DNA from: JAAYLN01 sp964592855
GTDB lineage: Bacteria; Verrucomicrobiota; Kiritimatiellia; RFP12; JAAYLN01
NCBI GenBank assembly: GCA_964592855.1
Contig: CAZQKI010000001.1
Coordinates: 32,753-96,752, forward strand
Length of the DNA stretch: 64,000 nucleotides
Reading direction: 5' to 3'
The position numbers and the translations under genes were made by a program. Below, in pieces: positions 36,308 to 45,200 of this stretch (position 1 is its first letter; every line of letters begins with the position of its first letter). A model generated the notes under the pieces. It did not search any database and was not told the origin of the DNA. It was given only the letters and a program-made list of their open reading frames with translations.

Positions 36308-36336
36308 ATAATAGAGCAGGGGCGCGGAAGGATCAA
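36308..36336 (-). promoter_or_regulatory. Sigma-70-type promoter of the pcnB-nadA-esterase unit
   Basis: On the minus strand TTGATC and TATTAT are separated by 17 bases. The expected transcript start near 36301 leaves a 65-base leader that holds the inverted repeat at 36268-36295. Confidence 0.65.
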
Positions 36337-36374
36337 GAAGCGATTTTTTGCGATTGCATGAACTGCAAATGATC

Positions 36375-36405
36375 TTGCTCCGCCATCCGGGTATCATGCT
36401 ATAGT
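36375..36405 (+). promoter_or_regulatory. Possible extended -10 promoter for the sugar kinase operon
   Basis: TGCTATAGT is an extended -10 element. A TTGCTC lies 19 bases upstream, longer than ideal. It ends 41 bases before the kinase ATG. Confidence 0.45.
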
Positions 36406-36446
36406 CGTAGCGCCAAAATTGGCATGGGATAGTAGCGAGCAATTGC

Positions 36447-37466
36447 ATGGTAATTGATCATTTTCTGGCAGTCGACGCGGGGGGGACTAAATGCGAGGCG
36501 CTCCTGATGACGGCGCAGGGGGAGGCCATCGCCTTCCACGTCGTATACCCCGGTCAGGTTTCCGTGACCGGTGACTATGGGCGCGGGCGCGATTCAGCCG
36601 CATCGCTGGCGGCCATTCAAGGTGTGTTGCGGACGGCAAATCCAGCCGGGGTGATCCATTTCGTGACCGGCAACGGCGCCATGACGCATGACTTCCGGCA
36701 CACCCTGAAGGCGCGTCGCGTCACCTTGTGGCATGCCGCTGAGGCGGAGGCGGCGCAGGCCTGGGCCGGGGTCGAAGACGCGCTGGTGGCTTTGTCGGGC
36801 ACCGGTGCGTTCGGCCATCTTTGCCTGGCCGGACAGAACTGGCACGCCGATGGTCTCGGCCCCCTGATGGGCGACTGGGGCGGCGCCTACCAGATCGGCC
36901 GGGAGGGCCTGCGCACCGCGTTGCGCGCCAAGGGTCCCCCCAGTCTCAATGCGGCACTGCGTGGCGCGCTGGCGCGCGAGATGGGCCTCCTCGAAGACTC
37001 AGGGCAATTGCAGAACATGATGATCCGCGAGGGGATCCGGATCTTTGCGGACCGGACGGCGGTGGCGCATTATGCGGGGATGGTGGACCGGACGGCGCGT
37101 GCGGGCGATGCGGCGGCGGTCGGCATCCTCGAAACGGCCGCCGCTGACCTGGCGGAAACGCTGCGTTCCCTGGTCGAGCAGGCCGGCGTCGCAACGGCTG
37201 TTGCTCTGCCATTCATCGGTACCGGTGGCGTGATTTACGGTTCGGACATCTACTGGAATCGTCTGGTGCAGTGCGTCTCAACCTTCCTGCCCAATATTCG
37301 GCCCCTGCGGCAGAATTTACCGCAGGCTGCCGGGTTGGCGCTGACAGGGTTGTGCCAGGCGGTCCACGCGGGCGAAGTGAAAGCGGATGTGGCGCGCGTC
37401 AGAGAACGGCTCTGCGCGACGCTGCCCGCCCTGTTGCAGGCATCGGATGGAAAGGGATCAAAATGA
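36447..37466 (+). CDS. BadF/BadG-type ATPase, N-acetylglucosamine kinase-like
   Basis: The 339-residue ASKHA-fold kinase starts with the phosphate-1 motif FLAVDAGGTKCEALL and has ALSGTGAFGHL and GLGPLMGDWGGAYQIGREGL. These are the features of the N-acetylglucosamine kinase branch of the BadF family. It would phosphorylate an amino sugar or related hexose. The gene is followed, with ATGA overlap, by the first of two SIS-domain genes, so the kinase product is probably handed to them. Confidence 0.85.
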   Translation: MVIDHFLAVDAGGTKCEALLMTAQGEAIAFHVVYPGQVSVTGDYGRGRDSAASLAAIQGVLRTANPAGVIHFVTGNGAMTHDFRHTLKARRVTLWHAAEAEAAQAWAGVEDALVALSGTGAFGHLCLAGQNWHADGLGPLMGDWGGAYQIGREGLRTALRAKGPPSLNAALRGALAREMGLLEDSGQLQNMMIREGIRIFADRTAVAHYAGMVDRTARAGDAAAVGILETAAADLAETLRSLVEQAGVATAVALPFIGTGGVIYGSDIYWNRLVQCVSTFLPNIRPLRQNLPQAAGLALTGLCQAVHAGEVKADVARVRERLCATLPALLQASDGKGSK

Positions 37467-38206
37467 CGGCGGCATTGGATTATCTGAATACGGTCCGGGG
37501 TGTCCTGGATCATTACGAACGCACCCAGTTGACGAACGTCGAGCGGGCGGCCGCGCTGGTCGCGGACAGCGTGTTGAACGGAGGCACGGTGCATCTGGCG
37601 GCCATCGGACACAGCAACGAGCAGGATTTCATCAACCGCGCCGGCGGGCCGGCCTTTCTGCAGCCGCTGAGTTTTTCGCTGACCCTCAATGACCCGGTTG
37701 CCGATTGTCTGAAGGCGCGGCCCCGGCCGGAGCCCTTCGACCGCGAGGTTGAGACGGTCCGGCTGGCGCTGAAGGCCGGCAACCTGCGTTCCGGCGACAT
37801 CGTGGCCGTGGGCTCGGTGTCCGGCCGCAACGTCCGACCCGTCGCCATCGCGCTGACCTGCCGTGAAATGGGCATCCGGACCATCGCCTTCACCGCGCTC
37901 GCCTACACGGGCAAGGTGGACTCCGCACATCCCTCCGGCAAGAAACTGGCCGAGGTGGCCGATGTGGTGATCGACAGCGGCGCACCCTATGGCGACGCGG
38001 CCGTGACGATACCGGGCTACGACATCGCACTCCTGCCGGTCTCGGGAGCATCGATGGTGGTGGGCGGCTGGCTGGTCTGGGGGCGGGCACTGGAACTGAT
38101 GGCCGCGAAGGGCAAGCCGGCATCGGCATTCATGAGCGTGAACCGTCCGGATGGACAGGACTACTACAACAAAAGCCTGGCGCGCTATCAGCAGCTGGGC
38201 TATTAG
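37463..38206 (+). CDS. SIS-domain phosphosugar-binding protein, paralogue A
   Basis: The 247-residue protein belongs to the UPF0309-like SIS family: GDIVAVGSVSGRNVRPVAIAL carries the phosphosugar Ser loop, and HPSGKKLAEVADVVIDSGAPYGDAAV is shared with paralogue B. The segment where the family normally reads GSGHSHMLAEELFYRAGGL reads GHSNEQDFINRAGGP, so the acidic pair is lost. Such proteins are related to MurQ etherases and sugar isomerases. The start at 37463 overlaps the kinase stop (ATGA). Confidence 0.8.
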   Translation: MTAALDYLNTVRGVLDHYERTQLTNVERAAALVADSVLNGGTVHLAAIGHSNEQDFINRAGGPAFLQPLSFSLTLNDPVADCLKARPRPEPFDREVETVRLALKAGNLRSGDIVAVGSVSGRNVRPVAIALTCREMGIRTIAFTALAYTGKVDSAHPSGKKLAEVADVVIDSGAPYGDAAVTIPGYDIALLPVSGASMVVGGWLVWGRALELMAAKGKPASAFMSVNRPDGQDYYNKSLARYQQLGY

Positions 38207-38220
38207 CACAGGAGCGCACC

Positions 38221-38961
38221 ATGTCTGCGGATGTCTATTTTAAAGAAGCGGCGGCGGCCTTGGCTCGCGTGGCGGAGACCCAGCGCGACGCGATCAGCAA
38301 GGCCGCCGGCTTGATGGTGGATGCCATCCTGGCGGATCGGTGCCTCTTTTCCTTCGGCGCCACGCATTCATTCATTCTCACCGAGGAGCTGGTCTACCGC
38401 ACCGGCGGACTCATGCTGATCAATCCGATCTACCCGCACGGCATGAACCTGTCGGTGCGCCCCATGACCCAGACCTCGCGATTCGAACGCATCCCGGGGC
38501 TGGGCGCGGAACTGCTGGCGGGAACGCCGGCGAAGCGGGGCGACGTGCTGATCCTCGCCTCCACGTCGGGACGCAACGCCGTCACGATCGACATGGCGCT
38601 TGCGGCGCGGGAAAAAGGCCTTCGGACGATCGGCATTACGGCCATGGCTTACACGCTGGCGGTCGCCAGCCGCCATTCGTCCGGCAAAAAACTGGTCGAC
38701 CTGTGCGATGTGGTGATCGACAACGGCGCACCCTATGGCGACGCCGCCGTGGACATCCCGGGTTTTCCGCAGAAGGTGGGCCCCCTGTCCTCGCTGACCG
38801 GAATCGCGATCGTCAACGCCCTGGCGGCCGAGACGGCAGCGCGGCTCATGGCGGCAAATGTCACCCCGCCGGTCTTCATGAGCGCCAATGTGGACGGCGG
38901 CGACGCGCACAACGCCGCACAACTCAAGGCCAATGCGCACCGCATCCACTACATGAGCTGA
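38221..38961 (+). CDS. SIS-domain phosphosugar-binding protein, paralogue B
   Basis: The 246-residue protein has the canonical UPF0309-type layout: GATHSFILTEELVYRTGGL (acidic pair kept), LILASTSGRNAVTIDMAL, SRHSSGKKLVDLCDVVIDNG and the ending PPVFMSANVDGGDAHN. It lies 14 bases after paralogue A. The two may form a hetero-oligomer in which B supplies the active-site acids. Substrate is probably a phosphorylated amino sugar or its ether, inferred from context. Confidence 0.83.
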   Translation: MSADVYFKEAAAALARVAETQRDAISKAAGLMVDAILADRCLFSFGATHSFILTEELVYRTGGLMLINPIYPHGMNLSVRPMTQTSRFERIPGLGAELLAGTPAKRGDVLILASTSGRNAVTIDMALAAREKGLRTIGITAMAYTLAVASRHSSGKKLVDLCDVVIDNGAPYGDAAVDIPGFPQKVGPLSSLTGIAIVNALAAETAARLMAANVTPPVFMSANVDGGDAHNAAQLKANAHRIHYMS

Positions 38962-38990
38962 GCGCGCTCTTTTGGAATGTCCTTTTGGGC

Positions 38991-39019
38991 TTGACGCTGG
39001 GCCGCGGCTCAATTACGGT
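38991..39019 (+). promoter_or_regulatory. Possible promoter for the TIM-barrel isomerase gene
   Basis: TTGACG and TACGGT are separated by 17 bases. The -35 is good and the -10 weak. It is in the 144-base gap after the second SIS gene. Confidence 0.4.
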
Positions 39020-39105
39020 TGTCGGCTCGCGGGCATGCTCCGTCACGGTGACGGTGGGTGCTTTCGCATGGAATCAGCGTGCGCGCGGAAAAAGAGAAGG
39101 CAATC

Positions 39106-39948
39106 ATGAAGTCTTTCAAGATCGGTGTCATGTCGGATGGTTTTCGCCTCCCTCCTCTGGAGGGTATTCGAAAGGCCGCTGAAATCGGCGCGCAGGGCGT
39201 CCAAATCTACACCGTCCGCGGACCCATGGGGCCCGATGAGATGACGGTGGCGAGGCGCGCCGAGCTGCGCAAGCTGGTCGCCGACCTGGGCATGGTGATT
39301 TCCGCGTTGTGCGGCGACCTGGGCGGCGGTTTCCGCGATGCCGCGAAGAACCCCGAGAAGGTTGCGCTCTCGAAGCGCATCGTCGATCTGGCCGCCGATG
39401 TCGGCACGACCGTCGTGACCACCCACATCGGCGTAACCCCCGAAGACCGCACCTGCCCGACCTACAAGACCATGCTGGCGGCGTGCCGCGAGCTGGCCGA
39501 CTATGCCGCGAGCCGGAAAGTCACCTTTGCCGTCGAAACCGGCCCGGAGACGGCCTCCGTGCTCAAGCAGTTTCTCGATGACATCGACAGCAAGGGCCTG
39601 GGCGTCAACCTGGATCCGGCGAACCTGGTCATGGTTTCGGGCGACGACCCCGTGGCGGCGGTGCACACGCTCAAAAAGTACATCGTCCACACCCATGCGA
39701 AGGACGGCATTCAAATCAAGCCCGGCAGCGTCGAGGCGGTCTACCATGGCGCCGCGGCCAGCTCACAGCCCGCCGCCAAGTTCAAGGAAGTCCCCCTCGG
39801 CGAAGGCCAGGTCGACTGGCCCCGCTACCTCGATGCGCTGGAGCAGATCGGCTACAAGGGATTCCTGACGATCGAGCGCGAAGTCGGCGCCAATCCCGCG
39901 GCGGACATCGCCAAGGCGATCGAGTTCCTGCGCGCGAAGATCGCCTAG
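39106..39948 (+). CDS. Sugar phosphate isomerase/epimerase (xylose isomerase-like TIM barrel)
   Basis: The 280-residue protein has the strands of the AP endonuclease 2-like sugar epimerase family: AAEIGAQGVQIYTVRG, TVVTTHIGVTP, FAVETGPE with the metal Glu, GVNLDPANLVM with Asp, VHTHAKDGI with His, and FLTIEREVG with the last Glu. This is the inosose/ketose isomerase-like metal set. The start at 39106 follows AGAGAAGG. It sits between the SIS pair and a UroD-like gene. Confidence 0.85.
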   Translation: MKSFKIGVMSDGFRLPPLEGIRKAAEIGAQGVQIYTVRGPMGPDEMTVARRAELRKLVADLGMVISALCGDLGGGFRDAAKNPEKVALSKRIVDLAADVGTTVVTTHIGVTPEDRTCPTYKTMLAACRELADYAASRKVTFAVETGPETASVLKQFLDDIDSKGLGVNLDPANLVMVSGDDPVAAVHTLKKYIVHTHAKDGIQIKPGSVEAVYHGAAASSQPAAKFKEVPLGEGQVDWPRYLDALEQIGYKGFLTIEREVGANPAADIAKAIEFLRAKIA

Positions 39949-40007
39949 TTGCGACGCCAGGCCCGGTCGGTCGGCTCTGCTTGTTTCCGTCATCATTGGG
40001 GAGTATC

Positions 40008-41006
40008 ATGACATCCAGGGATATCATTCGCCACACGCTGGAGTATTCGGGACCGGAGCGGGTCGCCCGGTCGTTTGGCGACTCGGACTTCCGCGGTGCC
40101 GGCTGTACCGTCAAGACCCATGCCACAGAATGGCAGGAGGTCGGCGGCGGACGCTGGGAGCGGATCGACGAGTGGGGCAACACCTGGGCGCGTCTCGAAT
40201 CGACTTCGAAAGGCGAGGTGGTCAAGGGCGTCCTCGCCAGCATGGACGACGCACGCACGTACCGGTTTCCCGATTACTCGAATCCCGCCGACTACGCCGT
40301 CGCCGTGGAGAACCGGGCCAAGTTCGCCGACAAGTGGCTGATCGGCAGCATGCCCGGCTTCACCTTCAACATCGCCCGGAAAATGCGGAAACTGGACCAG
40401 TATCTCGTGGACCTCCTGCTGGAGCCGGAGGCGATGCATGCCTTCCATGACCGGATCGATGTGCTGCTGGGGGACATGATCCGCAACTACGCGGCCGCCG
40501 GCGTCGATGCCGTCATGTTCCCCGAGGACTGGGGCACCCAGACGCAGACGCTCGTCAGCCCCGACTTGTGGTGCGAGGAGTTCTTCCCCCGCTTCGTCAA
40601 GCTGTGCGGCCTGGCCCACGACCTCGGCATCAAGGTGTTCATGCACTCCTGCGGACAGATCGAGGCGATCGTCCCGGGGCTGATGGAGGCCGGCATCGAC
40701 CTGCTGCAGTTCGACCAGCCCGACCTCCATGGCATCGACATCCTGGCCGGGCATCAGGAGCGGGGCAAGATCACCTTCTGGTGTCCGGTCGACATTCAGA
40801 AGACCCTGCAGCAGCGCGACGAGCAGGTGATCCGCGCCAAGGTCCGGGAGATGCTCGACAAGCTCTGGCGCGGCCGGGGTGGGTTCATTGCGGGCTTTTA
40901 CGGCGACAATGTCTCGATCGGCCTTGATCCGAAGTGGCAGGAAATCGCCTGCGATGAGTTCACGAAGGTCGGGCTAGCCGCGAATTACGTGGAACGTGAT
41001 GCGTGA
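40008..41006 (+). CDS. UroD-like protein (uroporphyrinogen decarboxylase/methyltransferase family)
   Basis: The 332-residue protein shows UroD-fold landmarks: YAAAGVDAVMFPEDWGTQTQTLVSPDLW, KVFMHSCGQIEAIVPGLMEAGIDLLQFDQP and a GFYGDNVSIG end. In MtaA-type relatives the HxCG motif binds zinc for methyl transfer. The N-terminus lacks the heme-pathway RQAGRY motif, so it is not HemE. Grouping with the kinase, SIS and isomerase genes suggests a role in sugar or methylated-sugar catabolism. This is inference. Confidence 0.82.
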   Translation: MTSRDIIRHTLEYSGPERVARSFGDSDFRGAGCTVKTHATEWQEVGGGRWERIDEWGNTWARLESTSKGEVVKGVLASMDDARTYRFPDYSNPADYAVAVENRAKFADKWLIGSMPGFTFNIARKMRKLDQYLVDLLLEPEAMHAFHDRIDVLLGDMIRNYAAAGVDAVMFPEDWGTQTQTLVSPDLWCEEFFPRFVKLCGLAHDLGIKVFMHSCGQIEAIVPGLMEAGIDLLQFDQPDLHGIDILAGHQERGKITFWCPVDIQKTLQQRDEQVIRAKVREMLDKLWRGRGGFIAGFYGDNVSIGLDPKWQEIACDEFTKVGLAANYVERDA

Positions 41007-41049
41007 ACTCCAAAGGTAGGGCGAGGCGTCCCCGCCGAGCCGCATGCGG

Positions 41050-42267
41050 TCAATCAATGGTCGCAAGAAATCCCGGGGCCAGCCTCGCCGCGAAAACCTG
41101 CGGGATGCCGTGCGGGGCGGAGTTGTAGATCACGTAGCGGTTGTCGGCGGTCAGATAGGGGTGCGTGTGCGTGCATTGGTTGCCGCCTCCCACACACCCG
41201 ACATCCTCGACCAGGGTCCGGAATTTGCCGTTCTCAAGATTGCCGATCACCAGCGAGGCCGGCTTGCTCTGGCCGTTCTCGAACAGACCCGTTCCGGTGT
41301 GTGAATCGGCGATGAAGTAGCGTCCGCACCGCGACGCGCTGATGTGGTTGAACCGGTGCTGGGGCGCCTCGAACACCGTCGGCTTGCGGTCGCCCGGCTT
41401 CGCCGTGAACAGGTTGCCTTGCGGATGCAGCGGACTGTGCCGCCAGTCGTACTGGCTGTGATGAACCCACCCGGCTGAGAACAGGACGCGCCCCGTGTCG
41501 GCGACGAAGCATTCATGCCCGGTGACGCCGTGCGTGACCGGGGGGCCCGCCGGAACGAAGCGCTGGTTCCTGCCGTCCTGATCAATCACGAACAGCTTGC
41601 ACCCCGCCGTCTGGTAGGCGTCCCGCGAGCCGTCCTTCTTCAGCCGGATGCCGGCGTTGTTCTGCACGAGGATCTGCCGGCCGTGCACGGGGTTGAACTG
41701 CAGATGCGGGTTGCAGATCTCGGGATGCTCGAAGATCACCTCGCGGATCTTCTTCTCGAGGTCGAGGCGGAGGATCTGGAACACCGGCGCCCCTTTGCCT
41801 TTTAAACGGGGGTTCATCCAGATCATGTAGCGTTGATCGGGCGAGATGGAACTGCCGCCGCCGCCGACCGGAAGGGGGGCGTCCGGATCATCCTCGGCAT
41901 AGACTTCCTTCTGCTCCAGTGTCATCAGCGAGAGCTGCATCAGCCGCCGCTCGGGCGTCCAGTAGTACATCAGGCCGCTCCACGCGGAGGTGCAGACGGT
42001 CCGCACGCCCATGGCCCGCCGCACGACCATCGTGATGGCCAGCCGGTCCAACTCGTGCACGAGCAGCGCACCCTCCGTGTCCCAGCAGAAATCCTGGCAG
42101 CGGGCGATGATGATCCGCTTGCCGTCGGGCGAGGTGTAGGGCTGCTCCCCGTAGATGTTGTTGCTGATCGCGGCCGCGCTGGTCAGCTGCTGGATCCGCG
42201 CGCCGCTGACGGGATCGTCCCGCAGGTCGGCCGATTCGTGTGCCCATTGGATTGGCTGGTTGCTCAT
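41050..42267 (-). CDS. Beta-propeller protein, oligogalacturonate-lyase/TolB-like
   Basis: The 405-residue protein has WD/TolB-like blades: YTSPDGKRIIIAR, SISPDQRYMIWMN, HPEICNPHLQFNPVHG, VTHGVTGHECFVADTGRVLF, HISASRCGRYFIADSH and THTHPYLTADNRYVIYNS. The His-rich spacing (HPEICNPHLQFNP, GHECF, HTHP) is like oligogalacturonate lyase (PL22), where His and Gln bind metal. No signal peptide is seen. The start at 42267 lies 19 bases after the end of the upstream large gene. Confidence 0.75.
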   Translation of the reverse strand: MSNQPIQWAHESADLRDDPVSGARIQQLTSAAAISNNIYGEQPYTSPDGKRIIIARCQDFCWDTEGALLVHELDRLAITMVVRRAMGVRTVCTSAWSGLMYYWTPERRLMQLSLMTLEQKEVYAEDDPDAPLPVGGGGSSISPDQRYMIWMNPRLKGKGAPVFQILRLDLEKKIREVIFEHPEICNPHLQFNPVHGRQILVQNNAGIRLKKDGSRDAYQTAGCKLFVIDQDGRNQRFVPAGPPVTHGVTGHECFVADTGRVLFSAGWVHHSQYDWRHSPLHPQGNLFTAKPGDRKPTVFEAPQHRFNHISASRCGRYFIADSHTGTGLFENGQSKPASLVIGNLENGKFRTLVEDVGCVGGGNQCTHTHPYLTADNRYVIYNSAPHGIPQVFAARLAPGFLATID

Positions 42268-42286
42268 ATTCCCCGCTTGCCGCAGA

Positions 42287-45200
42287 CTACTTTTCCGCGA
42301 ATTTGTCATGTGTGATCAGTTCAAACGCCCGGGAAGGCTTGGATTCCCGTTTCTCGGCATTCACCGTCGTCATAAATAGATACATCTTCGTCTCTGGCCG
42401 CAGCCCCGTGATCGACTGGTTGTCCTTCAAGCCCTTGGCCAGAAGGTCGGCGCCGCGTCCGTCCGCATACCGGCTGAGATAAAGGTTGTAGGTCAACGCC
42501 GGGTCTTGATCGAACCGGATCAGCATGTTCCGTCCGTCGTTGAAGTGCTGTGGCTCCTCGAACCGCTTGATCGCCGGCGCGTTCCCCATCCCTTCGGCGG
42601 AGAGCCGGGCGATCGGATTCTCCGACGGGCCCGTCCACTCGGGCATTGGCGTGCGAAGGCGGCTCGTGGCAACAGCCGGGTCGGCGGCCTGTTCTTCCGA
42701 CGCATACTCTGCGACCAGGCCGGCCAGCGTGTAGCTACGTTCCTTCACGAGCTGCATGACGCCAAGCACCGGCACTTCGTTGCGGGCCTCGACGATGATC
42801 TTCTCCAGCTTCAATGGCAGATCGACCGCGCCATCGCCACCCCGCGAACCCCACCAGGTGGTCTCCAGGTCGCGCGCACCGTCCCCGGGCTTGCTGCCGG
42901 GCAGCGGAAAACGCACGTAACGCCAGCCATCGAAGCTCACGTACGACCAGGCATGGGTGTCGTCGCAGTTCCAGTCGTTGCGGGTGCCCACGGATGTCCA
43001 GACTTCGCCCTTGGCGTCGCGGCACTGGTACACGATACGGCCCCACGAGGAATTGCCTTTGATCCAGACCCCCAGCGCCTCGGCCTTGCCGGGGATCGTG
43101 ACGGGCTTCTTCAACTTCAACTGTCCGTAGCGCGTGGCCATCGGCCGGTCGCCCGGTTCGACGGGCAGCGTGACGGCCACCGCATCGGCATGTCCCGCCT
43201 CGCCCGGGCCGAACTCGGCTTTCAAGTTCGGGTCCGTGATCCGCCGCATCGCAAAATGATTCTCCGCATACTCCTTGTCAGCCGATCCGTCGTAGACCCA
43301 CTGCCCGGCGGTGAAGGGGGCCAGCGGACGCGTGACCGCGGCGGGCGCCTCGGTGTACCGCGACGGCGCGAGCGTGATCGCTTCGATCACTCCGGCCCCC
43401 GTGAGCCAGACCGGCAGGGAGGTGAGCGTGATCGTGAAGGCGCCTTCCTTGACGGGGCAGGGGACGGCATTGCCCATGGAGTCGGTGACGACCGGCCGGG
43501 CCCCGTTCATCGTGACCGTCGCCTCGCTGGTGCCGTTGACCCGCCACATGGCGTAGATCATCGCCTGATCCGCTGTCCGCTTGAATGCCAGGCAATAGGC
43601 CGTCAGGGATCCGGTGTCCACCGGGCCGACGACATCGGCGCCGCAGAGCATGGCGGTGGCGGTGGCCACGGCGGCCACGGCCGGCTTCGGATTCTCCAGG
43701 GGCCGGCGATGGAAGATGCCGGCGCCGTAGTGCTCGGCCCCGTAGTAGTTCCCGGCGTCCTGCGGCACAATGCCGGCCTCGAACTGCTCGACCCCGTAAG
43801 CCAGCGCAAGAAGCGTGTAGCGGATCTGGTACTCGGCCTGCTCACGCTCGGTCAGTGCTCCGGGCTGCGTGGGAAAAAACGGCCCTTCGCACCAGGCAAT
43901 CGGCAGGTTCGGCCAGCCCAGCTTGGCGGCTTGCTGACGCAACGCCCACAGCAGATTGATCGACCCGGTGACGTTGGAAATCTCTGGCAGCAGCTCGAAT
44001 TGCGGCGCGTCCATGCCGTATAGGTCGACCAGCTCCTTCGGCATGCCGGCGCGCATGTAGGCGATCGTCCCCTGCGGCGCTCCCCATTGCAGGACCAGCC
44101 GGGTTTCGGGACGCTTCGCACGGACACCCTTGCCGATGGCCGTGAAGATCTTCACGTGCCGCCCGGCATTGGCCTGCTCGATGTCGGTCAGCCCCCGGTC
44201 GCCTTCGTCCGTGTAGGCCGGCCACGGCGCGTACTGCACCGCTTCGCTGATGGCCCACTCGCCGCCGTAGAAGTAGGAAGTGCCGGTGAAATTGGAGGCG
44301 ATGCTGGCTACTTCGCCGGCAACGGCCTCCGCCATGGCCGCGCCATCCACGGTGCCGTCCGGCAAGACCGTCTTGCTGAACTGGTTGCCGACCGTATGGG
44401 GTCCGTTGGGGATGAAATCCAGCCGCTTGAGCAAGCCGGCATTGACAAAAGATTCATGTAGGCTGGTGCGGCGCAGCCCGAGGCGGCGGTACAACGCCAG
44501 CGTCCGCTCGTTCGCTGCAAGATCGCCGGCCTTCATCGCGGCGTAGTGGCCGAACAGTTCCCAGATGCCAAAGCGTGTTTCATTGGCCGCGTTTCCATAC
44601 GTGCGGCGGTTGGGCGGCAACACGACCAGGCTCAGATCGGCTTCGCGCTTGACGCCGGCCCCTTCGACCTCGACCTTGAGCCCGTGCCAGCCCAATGTCT
44701 TCAGGTCGAACGTCAGCGCGACGTTCTCCGCCCGGCCGGGCTGGACAACGGCACTCGCCTTGACGGTACGCGTTTCGGTCCCGTCATAGCTGCTCGATGT
44801 CACCCGGACCTCCGCCTGGATGGCCTTTGTCGTCGTATTGGTCACGGCGATGTCCAGAACCGGCTTTTCGGGGCTTTCAAACACAAAATGCGTCTGCCGG
44901 GGCGTGACCTGGAAACCGAAGGGCGCCTCCTCCAGCGTGATCCCGACGATGTGCAGCGAACTGGGAAGCCCGGCGGGATGGTAGCCGTAGTAGATCGGGT
45001 CCGGGTAGCTACGGCCCAGTTCGACCGGCTTGCTCAGTTCGAACTCCAGGAACTGGTCGGCCATGTCGCGCATGCCGTACAACCCCGCCGTGTTCACCGG
45101 CACCCGGATCAGATAGAGCGGCTTGCCGTCCGCCGTCTGCTTCGCCAGCTTCTTCACAAGGCCTTTGCGAATGGCCTCGTCGGTGATCTCCAGATCGGTG

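Noticed and set aside
41007..41049. GGGCGAGGCGTCCCCGCCGAGCC as a repeat or terminator
   Set aside because: It forms only a weak imperfect stem between convergent genes and I found no second copy in the window.
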